5,440 nt of DNA from Paracoccaceae bacterium (lineage in GTDB: Bacteria > Pseudomonadota > Alphaproteobacteria > Rhodobacterales > Rhodobacteraceae), in assembly GCA_026982515.1 (NCBI GenBank), contig JALSGY010000065.1, positions 1 to 5,440 of the forward strand, in the 5' to 3' direction. Shown piece after piece: positions 1 to 5,440 of the stretch. Position numbers and translations under genes: made by a program. The notes beneath the pieces are model-generated. The model saw nothing but the letters and a program-made list of their open reading frames with translations, ran no database searches and had not been told where the DNA came from. Within the stretch, counting starts at the first letter, position 1. Each line of letters begins with the position of its first letter.

Positions 1-838
1 TGCCCTCGATCAGCGGCAGCAGGTCGCGCTGCACGCCCTCGCGCGAGACATCGGCGCCGCGCATGTCGGAGCGGGCGCAGACCTTGTCGATTTCGTCGAG
101 GAAGACGATGCCATTGTGTTCCACCGCCTCGATGGCGGAGCGGGTGACGGTTTCCTCGTCGAGCAGCTTGTCGGCCTCCTCGTTGATCAGCACATCGTGG
201 CTTTCGGCTACTGTCATGCGCCGGCGCACCGTGCGCCCGCCGAAGGCCTTGCCGAACAGGTCGCCAAGGTTCAGCGCCCCGCCCATCTGTCCCGGCTGGC
301 CGGGGATCTCGAACATCGGCAGCGGCGAGGAGGTATCGGCCACGTCCAGTTCGATCACGGTGTCGTCCAGCTCGCCGCGCTTGAGCTTGCCGCGAAACAT
401 CTCGAGCGTCTGCTCGCGGGCGTTCTCGCCGGCGATGGCGCGCAGCACCCGTTCCTCGGCGGCCTTGCGGGCGGCGGCCTTCACCTCTTCGCGCATGCGC
501 TCGCGGGTCATGGTGATGGAGGCTTCCGCCAGATCGCGGATGATCTGTTCCACGTCACGCCCGACATAGCCCACTTCGGTGAACTTGGTCGCCTCGACCT
601 TGATGAAGGGGGCGCGGGCCAGGCGGGCAAGGCGGCGGCTGATCTCCGTCTTGCCCACCCCGGTGGGGCCGATCATCAGGATGTTCTTGGGATAGACCTC
701 CTCGCGTAGCGCCGGATCCAGCTGCTTGCGCCGCCAGCGGTTGCGCAGAGCCACGGCCACGGCACGCTTGGCGTCCTTCTGGCCGATGATGAAACGGTCA
801 AGCTCCGAGACGATCTCGCGCGGGGTCAGGTCTGTCAT
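1..838 (-). CDS. hslU: HslU, ATPase/unfoldase subunit of HslVU protease (partial, C-terminus off the left edge)
   Basis: HslU is the AAA+ unfoldase that binds, unfolds and threads cytoplasmic proteins into the HslV peptidase using ATP. The window holds the first 279 residues of a family usually about 435 long. It begins MTDLTPREIVSELDRFIIGQ, the typical HslU N-terminus. Visible motifs are Walker A GPTGVGKT (residues 57-64), the substrate-gripping pore loop GYVG (90-93) followed by RDVEQIIRDL, a charged helical I-domain (about 110-240), and Walker B IVFLDEID (244-251). The sensor and C-terminal parts, including the tail that docks into HslV, lie beyond position 1. The ATG at 838-836 overlaps the hslV stop as ATGA, which suggests translational coupling. 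A GGTGGAG stretch within the end of hslV may serve as ribosome binding site. No frameshift or internal stop is seen. Identification is firm. Confidence 0.97.
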   Translation of the reverse strand, partial: MTDLTPREIVSELDRFIIGQKDAKRAVAVALRNRWRRKQLDPALREEVYPKNILMIGPTGVGKTEISRRLARLARAPFIKVEATKFTEVGYVGRDVEQIIRDLAEASITMTRERMREEVKAAARKAAEERVLRAIAGENAREQTLEMFRGKLKRGELDDTVIELDVADTSSPLPMFEIPGQPGQMGGALNLGDLFGKAFGGRTVRRRMTVAESHDVLINEEADKLLDEETVTRSAIEAVEHNGIVFLDEIDKVCARSDMRGADVSREGVQRDLLPLIEG

Positions 839-1392
839 TTGCGTATCGTCTCCACCGTCAGGTTGCCATTTGTGTAAACGCAGATGTCGGCGGCGATGCC
901 CATGGCCTTGCGGGCGATTTCCTCGGCGCTCATGTCGCTGTCCATCATCGCCCGCGCCGCAGCCAGTGCAAAATTGCCGCCCGAGCCGATGGCGGTGACG
1001 TCATGTTCGGGCTCCAGCACGTCACCGGCGCCGGTGATCACCAGCAGGTCGGACCCGTCGGTGACGATCAGCATCGCCTCCAGTTTCTGCAGATACTTGT
1101 CGGTGCGCCAGTCCTTGGCCAGCTCGATGGCAGCGCGCGCCAGTTGCCCCGGCGTGGCCTCGAGCTTGGCCTCCAGCCGCTCCAGCAGGGTGAAGGCATC
1201 GGCGGTGGAGCCTGCGAAACCGGCAACCACGTCCTGCCCGCCGCTGCTCAGCCGGCGCACCTTGCGCGCGGTGCCCTTGATCACCGTCTGCCCGAGGCTC
1301 ACCTGCCCGTCGCCGGCGATTACCACCTCGCCACCCTTGCGCACGCCGATGATCGTGGTGCCGTGCCAGCCGGGGAACCGTTCCTGCGCCAA
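835..1392 (-). CDS. hslV: HslV, threonine peptidase subunit of HslVU protease
   Basis: HslV is the proteasome-like, N-terminal-nucleophile threonine peptidase that assembles as two stacked hexamers and degrades proteins fed by HslU in the cytoplasm. From a TTG start the product has 185 residues, normal for the family. The 11-residue propeptide ends PGWHG, and the catalytic Thr is T12 (T1 after processing) in TTIIGVRKGG. D28 (mature D17, in AGDGQVSLGQ) and K44 (mature K33, in ARKVRRL) are the other expected active-site residues. GSGGNFALAAARAM and the ICVYTNGNLTVE end are also typical. TTG is preferred because AAAAGGAGG (1406-1398) sits 5 nt upstream. The first in-frame ATG, at 1518, would add 42 residues unlike the family and would run through the probable promoter and past the start of the divergent gene. 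The gene is first in an hslVU operon. Confidence 0.96.
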   Translation of the reverse strand: MAQERFPGWHGTTIIGVRKGGEVVIAGDGQVSLGQTVIKGTARKVRRLSSGGQDVVAGFAGSTADAFTLLERLEAKLEATPGQLARAAIELAKDWRTDKYLQKLEAMLIVTDGSDLLVITGAGDVLEPEHDVTAIGSGGNFALAAARAMMDSDMSAEEIARKAMGIAADICVYTNGNLTVETIRK

Positions 1393-1397
1393 TGTCG

Positions 1398-1406
1398 CCT
1401 CCTTTT
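1398..1406 (-). promoter_or_regulatory. Ribosome binding site that fixes the hslV TTG start
   Basis: On the minus strand the sequence AAAAGGAGG is followed by 5 nt (CGACA) and then TTG. It is a near-ideal Shine-Dalgarno match and is the main argument for the TTG start of hslV over an upstream in-frame ATG. Confidence 0.8.
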
Positions 1407-1417
1407 CGTGGTCGCGG

Positions 1418-1449
1418 ATTATATGGACACCGGCGCGCACCGGCACAAG
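1418..1449 (-). promoter_or_regulatory. Probable heat-shock (RpoH/sigma-32-like) promoter of hslVU
   Basis: On the minus strand a -35-like CTTGTGC (1449-1443) is followed after 14 bp by GTCCATAT (1428-1421). The sigma-32 consensus from E. coli is CTTGAAA, 11-16 bp, CCCCATNT; here 5 of 7 and 6 of 8 positions match. The -10 region also contains a perfect TATAAT (1423-1418), so a housekeeping sigma factor could use it too, although the TTG then sits 19 bp away, a long spacer. Transcription would begin near 1411, giving a leader of roughly 18 nt that includes the ribosome binding site. hslVU is a classical RpoH regulon member, which supports the call. The start site is inferred. Confidence 0.6.
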
Positions 1450-1459
1450 CGGCTTTCGC

Positions 1460-1488
1460 TTGATGCGCGTGGCACGGGCCCCTACCGT
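1460..1488 (+). promoter_or_regulatory. Weak candidate promoter of the capsule-like gene
   Basis: TTGATG (1460-1465) and TACCGT (1483-1488) are separated by 17 bp. The -35 matches the housekeeping consensus at 4 of 6 positions and the -10 at only 3 of 6. If used, transcription would begin at about 1495, so the ATG at 1496 would be nearly leaderless, which fits the absence of a ribosome binding site. This is a weak match in a GC-rich region and could be chance. Confidence 0.25.
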
Positions 1489-1495
1489 TCGGGCG

Positions 1496-2407
1496 ATGGA
1501 TGGCGAAAGGACACTCACCTTCTACCTCGAGGAAGAGATGCGCCTGCGCGCGGAGGCGGGGCGGATCAATGTCATCAACCGGATGGAGGCGGCCTTCGCC
1601 TCGGTGGGAATCACGTGTCTGTTCCGGGGAAATTCAGATGCCGAGCTGCTCTCCTCGGTGGCCGATCCGGGCTATGCGATGTTCTTCATGGAGGATCCCT
1701 TCCACGAGCGGGCGCTGACGATGCGCCTGGCCTATCACTACCCGTTCTGGCGGATCGAGAAGACCGCAAGGCGCTGGGAGGGTTCGGTGGCACGGGCGGA
1801 TTTCCGGCCCGAGGAGGTGGACGGCGAGGCGGCGCGCCGCTTTGCCGCCTTCTGGCGCCGGCGTCTGTACGGCGAGCGCCCGGCCGGCGACGAGGGATTC
1901 ATCTACGTTCCCCTTCAGGGGCGGCTGCTGAAGCACCGCAGCTTTCAGGCCATGAGCCCCATGGACATGCTGTCACAGGTGATCCGCTTCGAGCCCTATC
2001 GGAAGGTCATCGCCACCCTGCACCCGAAGGAAAACTACACGCCGGCCGAACTGCAGGCGCTGGAAGATCTCTCGCGGCGGTTTTCCAACCTGGAAGTGAC
2101 GCGCGGCGATCCGGGCGACTTGGCGCGCGATTGTCATTACATCGTCACCCAGAACTCGGGCGCGGCGCTCGCCGGGGTCTTCTTCGGCAAGCCGGCGGTG
2201 CTGTTCGGGCGGATAGATTTTCACCACATCTGCGCCAATGTCCCCGATCTGGGCGTGGCCGAGGCGTTCCGCATGGTGCGAAACCTGCGGCCGGATTACG
2301 ACCGGTACCTGTTCTGGTTCCTTCAGGAGATGTCGATCAACGCCGGCCGCGAGGAGGCGGAGGAAAAGATACTCGCCACGGTGCGCGCCCGTGGATGGCG
2401 GGTATAG
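1496..2407 (+). CDS. Uncharacterised protein, capsule polysaccharide biosynthesis/glycosyltransferase-like
   Basis: This is a 303-residue soluble protein with no signal peptide or membrane segment visible. I do not recognise a characterised orthologue. The C-terminal half resembles the capsule synthesis/export family that includes KpsS/KpsC-type Kdo transferases: YVPLQGRLLKHRSF (137-150, like their 'vPLQ' segment), IATLHPKENYT (172-182, like their 'kpHP' segment), and HYIVTQNSGAALAGVFFGKPAVLFGR (from 214, like 'NStvgfEAl..gkPv'). The Glu usually found after the NS motif is not evident. The N-terminal half (LTFYLEEEMRLRAEAGRINV onward, rich in aromatic and Arg residues) has no motif I can name. 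ATG 1496 is chosen because MDGERTLTFYL begins the protein-like part. An in-frame ATG at 1463 would add 11 residues. Neither start has a clear ribosome binding site. The gene is divergent from hslV, convergent with trxA, and appears to stand alone. The coding call is firm; the function is tentative. Confidence 0.85.
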   Translation: MDGERTLTFYLEEEMRLRAEAGRINVINRMEAAFASVGITCLFRGNSDAELLSSVADPGYAMFFMEDPFHERALTMRLAYHYPFWRIEKTARRWEGSVARADFRPEEVDGEAARRFAAFWRRRLYGERPAGDEGFIYVPLQGRLLKHRSFQAMSPMDMLSQVIRFEPYRKVIATLHPKENYTPAELQALEDLSRRFSNLEVTRGDPGDLARDCHYIVTQNSGAALAGVFFGKPAVLFGRIDFHHICANVPDLGVAEAFRMVRNLRPDYDRYLFWFLQEMSINAGREEAEEKILATVRARGWRV

Positions 2408-2453
2408 GGGCGGCGTGCCGGCCGGTGCAGGCGCCGCAAGCGCTGCGCAAATG

Positions 2454-2485
2454 AAAACGGGGCACAAAAGAGCGCGCCCCGTTTT
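2454..2485. terminator. Bidirectional intrinsic terminator between convergent genes
   Basis: A perfect 10-bp inverted repeat, AAAACGGGGC (2454-2463) and GCCCCGTTTT (2476-2485), encloses a 12-nt loop. On the plus strand the GC stem is followed by TTTTTC, ending the capsule-like gene whose stop is at 2407. On the minus strand it is followed by TTTTCATTT, ending trxA whose stop is at 2510. Its position between two convergent genes and the U-tracts on both sides make a two-way Rho-independent terminator very likely. Confidence 0.88.
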
Positions 2486-2509
2486 TCATGTGCCTTTCCG
2501 TGAACGGGA

Positions 2510-2830
2510 TCAGATGGAATCCTTGATCCAGTTCTCCAGCGCTGCCTTGGGCGCGGCACCGAGCTTGTTGGACACCACCTGGCCGTCCTTGAACAGGAAC
2601 AGCGCCGGAATGCCGCGCACCCCCATCTGGGCCGGCGTATTGGGGTTTTCGTCAACGTTGACCTTGACGATCTTCACCTTCCCGGCAAGCTCTTCGGAAA
2701 GTTCCTCGAGCGCCGGGCCGATCATCCTGCACGGTCCGCACCACTCTGCCCAGAAATCCACGACGACGGGAACGTCCGAGTTCCGGACCTCCTGGTCGAA
2801 GGTGGCGTCGGTTACTGCGAGGGTTGCCAT
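2510..2830 (-). CDS. trxA: Thioredoxin 1, cytoplasmic disulfide reductase
   Basis: Thioredoxin reduces protein disulfides in the cytoplasm (for example in ribonucleotide reductase, methionine sulfoxide reductase and peroxiredoxins) and is itself reduced by thioredoxin reductase. At 106 residues the length is standard. The redox site WCGPC is at residues 30-34 inside VVVDFWAEWCGPCRMIGP, the buried Asp is D25, and the cis-proline loop GIPA has P75. The fold is complete up to ALENWIKDSI, and there is no signal peptide. The ATG at 2830 follows AGGAG (2842-2838) with a 7-nt spacer. The gene lies 58 bp downstream of addA on the same strand with no terminator between, so read-through is likely. A candidate promoter of its own overlaps the addA stop. 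The terminator at 2454-2485 ends the unit. Confidence 0.97.
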   Translation of the reverse strand: MATLAVTDATFDQEVRNSDVPVVVDFWAEWCGPCRMIGPALEELSEELAGKVKIVKVNVDENPNTPAQMGVRGIPALFLFKDGQVVSNKLGAAPKAALENWIKDSI

Positions 2831-2837
2831 TGAGTTT

Positions 2838-2842
2838 CTCCT
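2838..2842 (-). promoter_or_regulatory. trxA ribosome binding site
   Basis: AGGAG on the minus strand lies 7 nt before the ATG at 2830, standard spacing, and supports the trxA start. Confidence 0.75.
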
Positions 2843-2863
2843 GATATCTGGCTGGTTGGGCGG

Positions 2864-2892
2864 AACCTATGAACAGGCCGGGGGATCGTCAA
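2864..2892 (-). promoter_or_regulatory. Candidate trxA promoter overlapping the addA stop codon
   Basis: On the minus strand TTGACG (2892-2887) matches the housekeeping -35 consensus at 5 of 6 positions and contains the addA stop TGA. After an ideal 17-bp spacer comes TAGGTT (2869-2864), only 3 of 6 to TATAAT. The predicted start near 2857 would give a leader of about 27 nt with the trxA ribosome binding site. An independent trxA promoter is sensible because thioredoxin is needed in far larger amounts than AddA. The weak -10 leaves doubt. Confidence 0.4.
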
Positions 2893-5440
2893 GAAGTCGT
2901 GAGCACGCGAAGGGATTGGCGCATGATGTCGTGGGGCAGCGGCATCAGCCGGGCGGTGCGTGTCCACACGATGGCGCATTCGACGGGCCGGTCCGGGTAG
3001 ATCAGGGAAAGCGCGGCATGATAGGCGGCCATCTGGCGCAGGATGCCCGGGGGCACCTCGCCGGGGTGTTGCGGGACGATGCTGTTGGACTTGAAGTCAA
3101 CCGCAAGCACGCGTTCGGGGCCGACAACGAGCCTGTCCACCGTACCATGAATGCGCTGGCCGCCAAGCTCCGGCAAGGTGGCGGAAAGGTCCACCTCGGC
3201 CAGGGCATCAGGGGCGAAAATGGTCTCTAGTTCAGGGGATTTCAGGAGGTTTATCGCCTCCTTCACAATATCCTCCGCCTCTGCCCCGGACAGGCTCTCG
3301 CCGCTCAGCGTCAGGATTTCCCCGGCCCTGTCCGGCCATGCGTCCTCGGGCCAGGAGGGAAGGTGTTCCAGAAGCGCGTGAACAATCCGCCCCCGGCGCA
3401 ATGCGGCCTCCTCGTCGGTCTCGCCGCCGGCCAGCGCCTTGTCGCCGCCAAGGGCCGAGGGTGCCAGCGGGCGGGGCGGCTCAACGGGGGCCGGGGCCGG
3501 CGTGCCGGCCCAGCGCGGCAATGCGGCGGATGCCTCGGCCGGGGCGGTGGCTGGTTCGGGGGCCGCTGCCCGCCACTGGCCGTGCTGCAGGCGCAGCCCC
3601 TGCCCCGCCGGCGAGTCGAAAGGCTTTGCCCCGGCGGCGCGCATGCCGGCCTCGACGGTTCGATACCAGCTGCCGCCTTCCTCCTTCACCTCTCCCGAGG
3701 CGCAGACGATCAGCCATTTGCGCGCCCGGGTCAGGGCAACATAGAGCAGCCGCATGCGCTCTTCCTCCCGGGCTTCGTGCTGCCGGGCGGCCAGATCTTC
3801 GGCCAGCGGGGGGCGCAGGGCGGCGGGGGGGCGCCAGATCACGCCTTCGTTGCCGACGAGCAGCTCATCACCCTGGCCGGGGCGGAGATCGGCGGTATCG
3901 GGAAGGATCACGATCTCCGATTCCAGGCCCTTGGCGCCGTGGGTCGTCATGACCCTGATCCGGTCGCCGGCGCCCTCGGGCTGACGGCGAACCTCCACCT
4001 CGCCGCCTTCCAGCCAGGCAAGGAAGCCGGTCAGGCTGGGCACCTCGGTGCGTTCGAAGGCCAGGGCCTGGGAAAGCAGCGCGTCGATCCCCTCCTCGGC
4101 TTCCGTTCCGAGCCGGGCCAGCAGCCGCCGCCGCCCGTCGTGGCGGGTGAGGATGCGTTCCAGCAGATCGAAGGGCCCGAGGAAATCCGCGTGATCGCGC
4201 AGATCCGAAAGCACCTCGCAGGCTTGCGGAAAATCCGCCCGGCGGGCCGTCAGCGCCGGCCACAGCCCACCTTTCGGGCGGGCGTGGGCGATGGTGAACA
4301 GGTCCTGCTCGGAAAGGCCGAAGAGCGGTGAGCGCAGCACCGCAGCAAGCGAAAGATCATCCTCCGGGGTGGCCAGGAAGGACAGCAGCGCGGTGAGGTC
4401 CTTCACCGCCATCTCGCCGCCGATGCGCAGCCGGTCGGCCCCGGCGATCGGCAGCCCCAGCGCCTTGCAGGCGCGGATGATCTCGTGAAACAGATCCGAG
4501 CGGCGCTGCACGAGGATCAGGAAATCGCCGTACCGGACCGGCCTGAAATCACCGTTTTCCCCCGGAACAGAGCCTGTTTTCACCATGTCGCGGATTGTCC
4601 CGGCAATGGTGCGGGCCAGTATCACCCGGTGGTCGTTGGCGGCCAGCATGTCTTGCGGGTCGTACCATGCCCTGTCTTCGGGGCCATCCTGTGGGGGGAT
4701 GACAGGCCACAGGTCAACCCTTCCCGGCAGGTCCTGGCGGTGGGCGATGTGGCGGGTGGGCCCGCCCACCCCCCGCCCGCCGCCATGGGCGAAGACAGCA
4801 TCCACCAGTTGCAGGATGGCCGGGGATGAGCGGAAGGAGTGATCGAGGGACAGCTCCTGGAACGGCTCTCCGGCCCTTTCGAAGGCGGCCGAGAAATGGC
4901 TGCGCATTTCATCGAAGGCGCGGGGATCCGCCCCCTGGAAGGAGTAGATGGATTGCTTGAGGTCGCCCACCACGAAAAGCGTGCGCCGCACCCCCGGCCG
5001 GGCGCCCTCGCCGGCGGTGAACTCGCCGGCCAGCAGCCGCACCAGCTGCCATTGTTCGGGGCTGGTGTCCTGGGCCTCGTCCACCAGAATGTGATCGATC
5101 CCGCCATCAAGCCGGAAAAGCACCCACTGGGCCGCGGCACGATCCTCCAGAAGGCGGCGCGTGGCGGTGATGAGATCATCGAAGTCAAGCAGCCCGCGCG
5201 CGCGCTTGCGCGCTTCGTATTCGTCCAGAAAGACGGTGGCGAAATTCTGCAGGGCCAGGGTTCTTTCGGCGGCAAGCAGGGCATTGCGGCGGGCGCGGGC
5301 CGCCTCTACCCGCCGCATCAGATGATTCAGCCGGGCGGTGAGGCCGGGGTGGGCCTCGCGCAGCGCCTTGGTGGGAAAACTGCCTGTCCTGGCGGAAAAG
5401 GGCGATTTCGCGCCCGGCCCTGTCAGCAGAACCGGGATCA
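2889..5440 (-). CDS. addA: AddA, helicase-nuclease subunit of the AddAB double-strand break repair complex (partial, N-terminus off the right edge)
   Basis: AddA is the UvrD/Rep-type (superfamily 1) helicase with a RecB-like nuclease domain. With AddB it resects double-strand breaks so RecA can load. The frame stays open to the right edge, so the ATG at 5318 is internal. The window holds the last 849 residues of a protein usually about 1,100-1,200 long; Walker A and motif Ia lie outside. Counting from the first complete codon: motif II VDEAQD (119-124), motif III GDLKQSIYSFQGA (158-170), motif IV SLDHSFRSS (197-205), motif V TTHGAKGLESE (498-508) and motif VI LYVALTRAR (565-573). A Pro/Ala-rich linker (about 622-672) leads to the nuclease: H687 in GRIVHALLEHLP, D768 in GTVDRL, D781 and K783 in VDFKS, and QMAAYH (802-807). 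The 13-residue D768-D781 spacing agrees with RecB as I recall it. Both activities look intact. trxA follows after 58 bp. addB is expected upstream but is not in view. Confidence 0.96.
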   Translation of the reverse strand, partial: IPVLLTGPGAKSPFSARTGSFPTKALREAHPGLTARLNHLMRRVEAARARRNALLAAERTLALQNFATVFLDEYEARKRARGLLDFDDLITATRRLLEDRAAAQWVLFRLDGGIDHILVDEAQDTSPEQWQLVRLLAGEFTAGEGARPGVRRTLFVVGDLKQSIYSFQGADPRAFDEMRSHFSAAFERAGEPFQELSLDHSFRSSPAILQLVDAVFAHGGGRGVGGPTRHIAHRQDLPGRVDLWPVIPPQDGPEDRAWYDPQDMLAANDHRVILARTIAGTIRDMVKTGSVPGENGDFRPVRYGDFLILVQRRSDLFHEIIRACKALGLPIAGADRLRIGGEMAVKDLTALLSFLATPEDDLSLAAVLRSPLFGLSEQDLFTIAHARPKGGLWPALTARRADFPQACEVLSDLRDHADFLGPFDLLERILTRHDGRRRLLARLGTEAEEGIDALLSQALAFERTEVPSLTGFLAWLEGGEVEVRRQPEGAGDRIRVMTTHGAKGLESEIVILPDTADLRPGQGDELLVGNEGVIWRPPAALRPPLAEDLAARQHEAREEERMRLLYVALTRARKWLIVCASGEVKEEGGSWYRTVEAGMRAAGAKPFDSPAGQGLRLQHGQWRAAAPEPATAPAEASAALPRWAGTPAPAPVEPPRPLAPSALGGDKALAGGETDEEAALRRGRIVHALLEHLPSWPEDAWPDRAGEILTLSGESLSGAEAEDIVKEAINLLKSPELETIFAPDALAEVDLSATLPELGGQRIHGTVDRLVVGPERVLAVDFKSNSIVPQHPGEVPPGILRQMAAYHAALSLIYPDRPVECAIVWTRTARLMPLPHDIMRQSLRVLTTS
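4754..4771. repeat. Short inverted repeat in addA
   Basis: GGGTGGGC (4754-4761) and GCCCACCC (4764-4771) are perfect 8-bp arms around 2 bases. They overlap the G-quadruplex motif and encode a Gly/Pro/Thr loop of AddA. Probably a by-product of GC-rich codons. Confidence 0.5.
4761..4778 (-). other. G-quadruplex motif with single-base loops inside addA
   Basis: On the minus strand (the addA coding strand) four G-runs are separated by one base each: G3-C-G6-T-G3-C-G3. It encodes the Gly-rich stretch GRGVGG in the helicase part of AddA. The motif is seen directly. That it folds in DNA or mRNA is inference, and GC-rich genomes carry many such motifs by chance. Confidence 0.6.

Noticed and set aside
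63..709. Two plus-strand open frames across hslU
   Set aside because: Both are antisense to hslU, which has intact Walker and pore motifs. Their translations are compositionally biased shadows.
884..1495. Plus-strand open frame continuous with the capsule-like gene, which would add over 200 residues to its N-terminus
   Set aside because: It lies antisense to hslV, whose family match is firm. The added part is low-complexity Ser/Ala/Pro-rich sequence typical of antisense GC-rich frames.
2408..2453. GC-rich partial palindromes such as CCGGCCGG after the capsule-like gene
   Set aside because: They are short and not followed by a U-tract. The adjacent perfect hairpin explains termination better.
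1003..2454. 483-codon plus-strand open frame
   Set aside because: It runs antisense to hslV and then out of frame through the capsule-like gene. Its product is Gly/Ala/Arg-rich with no family resemblance.
2238..3230. 330-codon plus-strand open frame
   Set aside because: It spans the end of the capsule-like gene, the terminator, trxA and the end of addA in the wrong frame or strand, and no motif is visible.
3338..4331. Several long plus-strand open frames opposite addA
   Set aside because: AddA motifs V and VI and the nuclease motifs are on the other strand. These frames are Pro/Arg/Gly-rich antisense artefacts.
4622..5284. Minus-strand open frame in another phase within addA
   Set aside because: It is an out-of-frame shadow of the helicase motif II-IV region.
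5316..5318. ATG at 5318 as the addA start
   Set aside because: The frame continues without a stop to the right edge with AddA-like sequence (LLTGPGAKSPFS), and motifs I and Ia must lie further upstream.
1..5440. Mobile element, CRISPR array, tRNA, rRNA or prophage signal
   Set aside because: No repeats with regular spacing, no terminal inverted repeats, no integrase or transposase motifs and no recognisable RNA genes were seen. The content is consistent housekeeping sequence.

Overview
This GC-rich window reads as ordinary chromosome of an alphaproteobacterium. Rhodobacterales (Rhodobacter/Paracoccus relatives) is the best guess. The reasons are the style of the HslV N-terminus (a short propeptide ending PGWHG before the catalytic Thr-Thr), the alphaproteobacterial type of AddA, and the order addA-trxA-(capsule-like gene)-hslV-hslU, which I recall from that group. 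The taxonomic call is inference. I see no transposase, integrase, tRNA, rRNA, CRISPR array or phage gene.

Layout from left to right. Positions 1-838 (minus) hold the N-terminal 279 residues of HslU, the AAA+ unfoldase, which runs off the left edge. Positions 835-1392 (minus) hold a complete HslV peptidase that overlaps hslU by an ATGA junction. A 103-bp divergent intergenic region (1393-1495) carries a good heat-shock-like promoter for hslVU. Positions 1496-2407 (plus) hold a 303-residue protein whose C-terminal half resembles capsule polysaccharide synthesis/export glycosyltransferases; its exact job is unknown. A strong bidirectional hairpin terminator (2454-2485) separates it from the convergent trxA (2510-2830, minus). 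Positions 2889-5440 (minus) hold the C-terminal 849 residues of AddA, which runs off the right edge.

The minus-strand genes form two units. HslVU is an ATP-dependent heat-shock protease. AddA, whose partner AddB probably lies beyond the right edge, processes double-strand breaks, and it is followed 58 bp later by thioredoxin. trxA may be co-transcribed with addA and also appears to have its own promoter overlapping the addA stop codon.

I did not find a convincing new multi-gene system here. The items most worth a second look are the uncharacterised plus-strand capsule-like protein beside hslVU, the heat-shock promoter in the short divergent region, and a very compact G-quadruplex motif inside addA.
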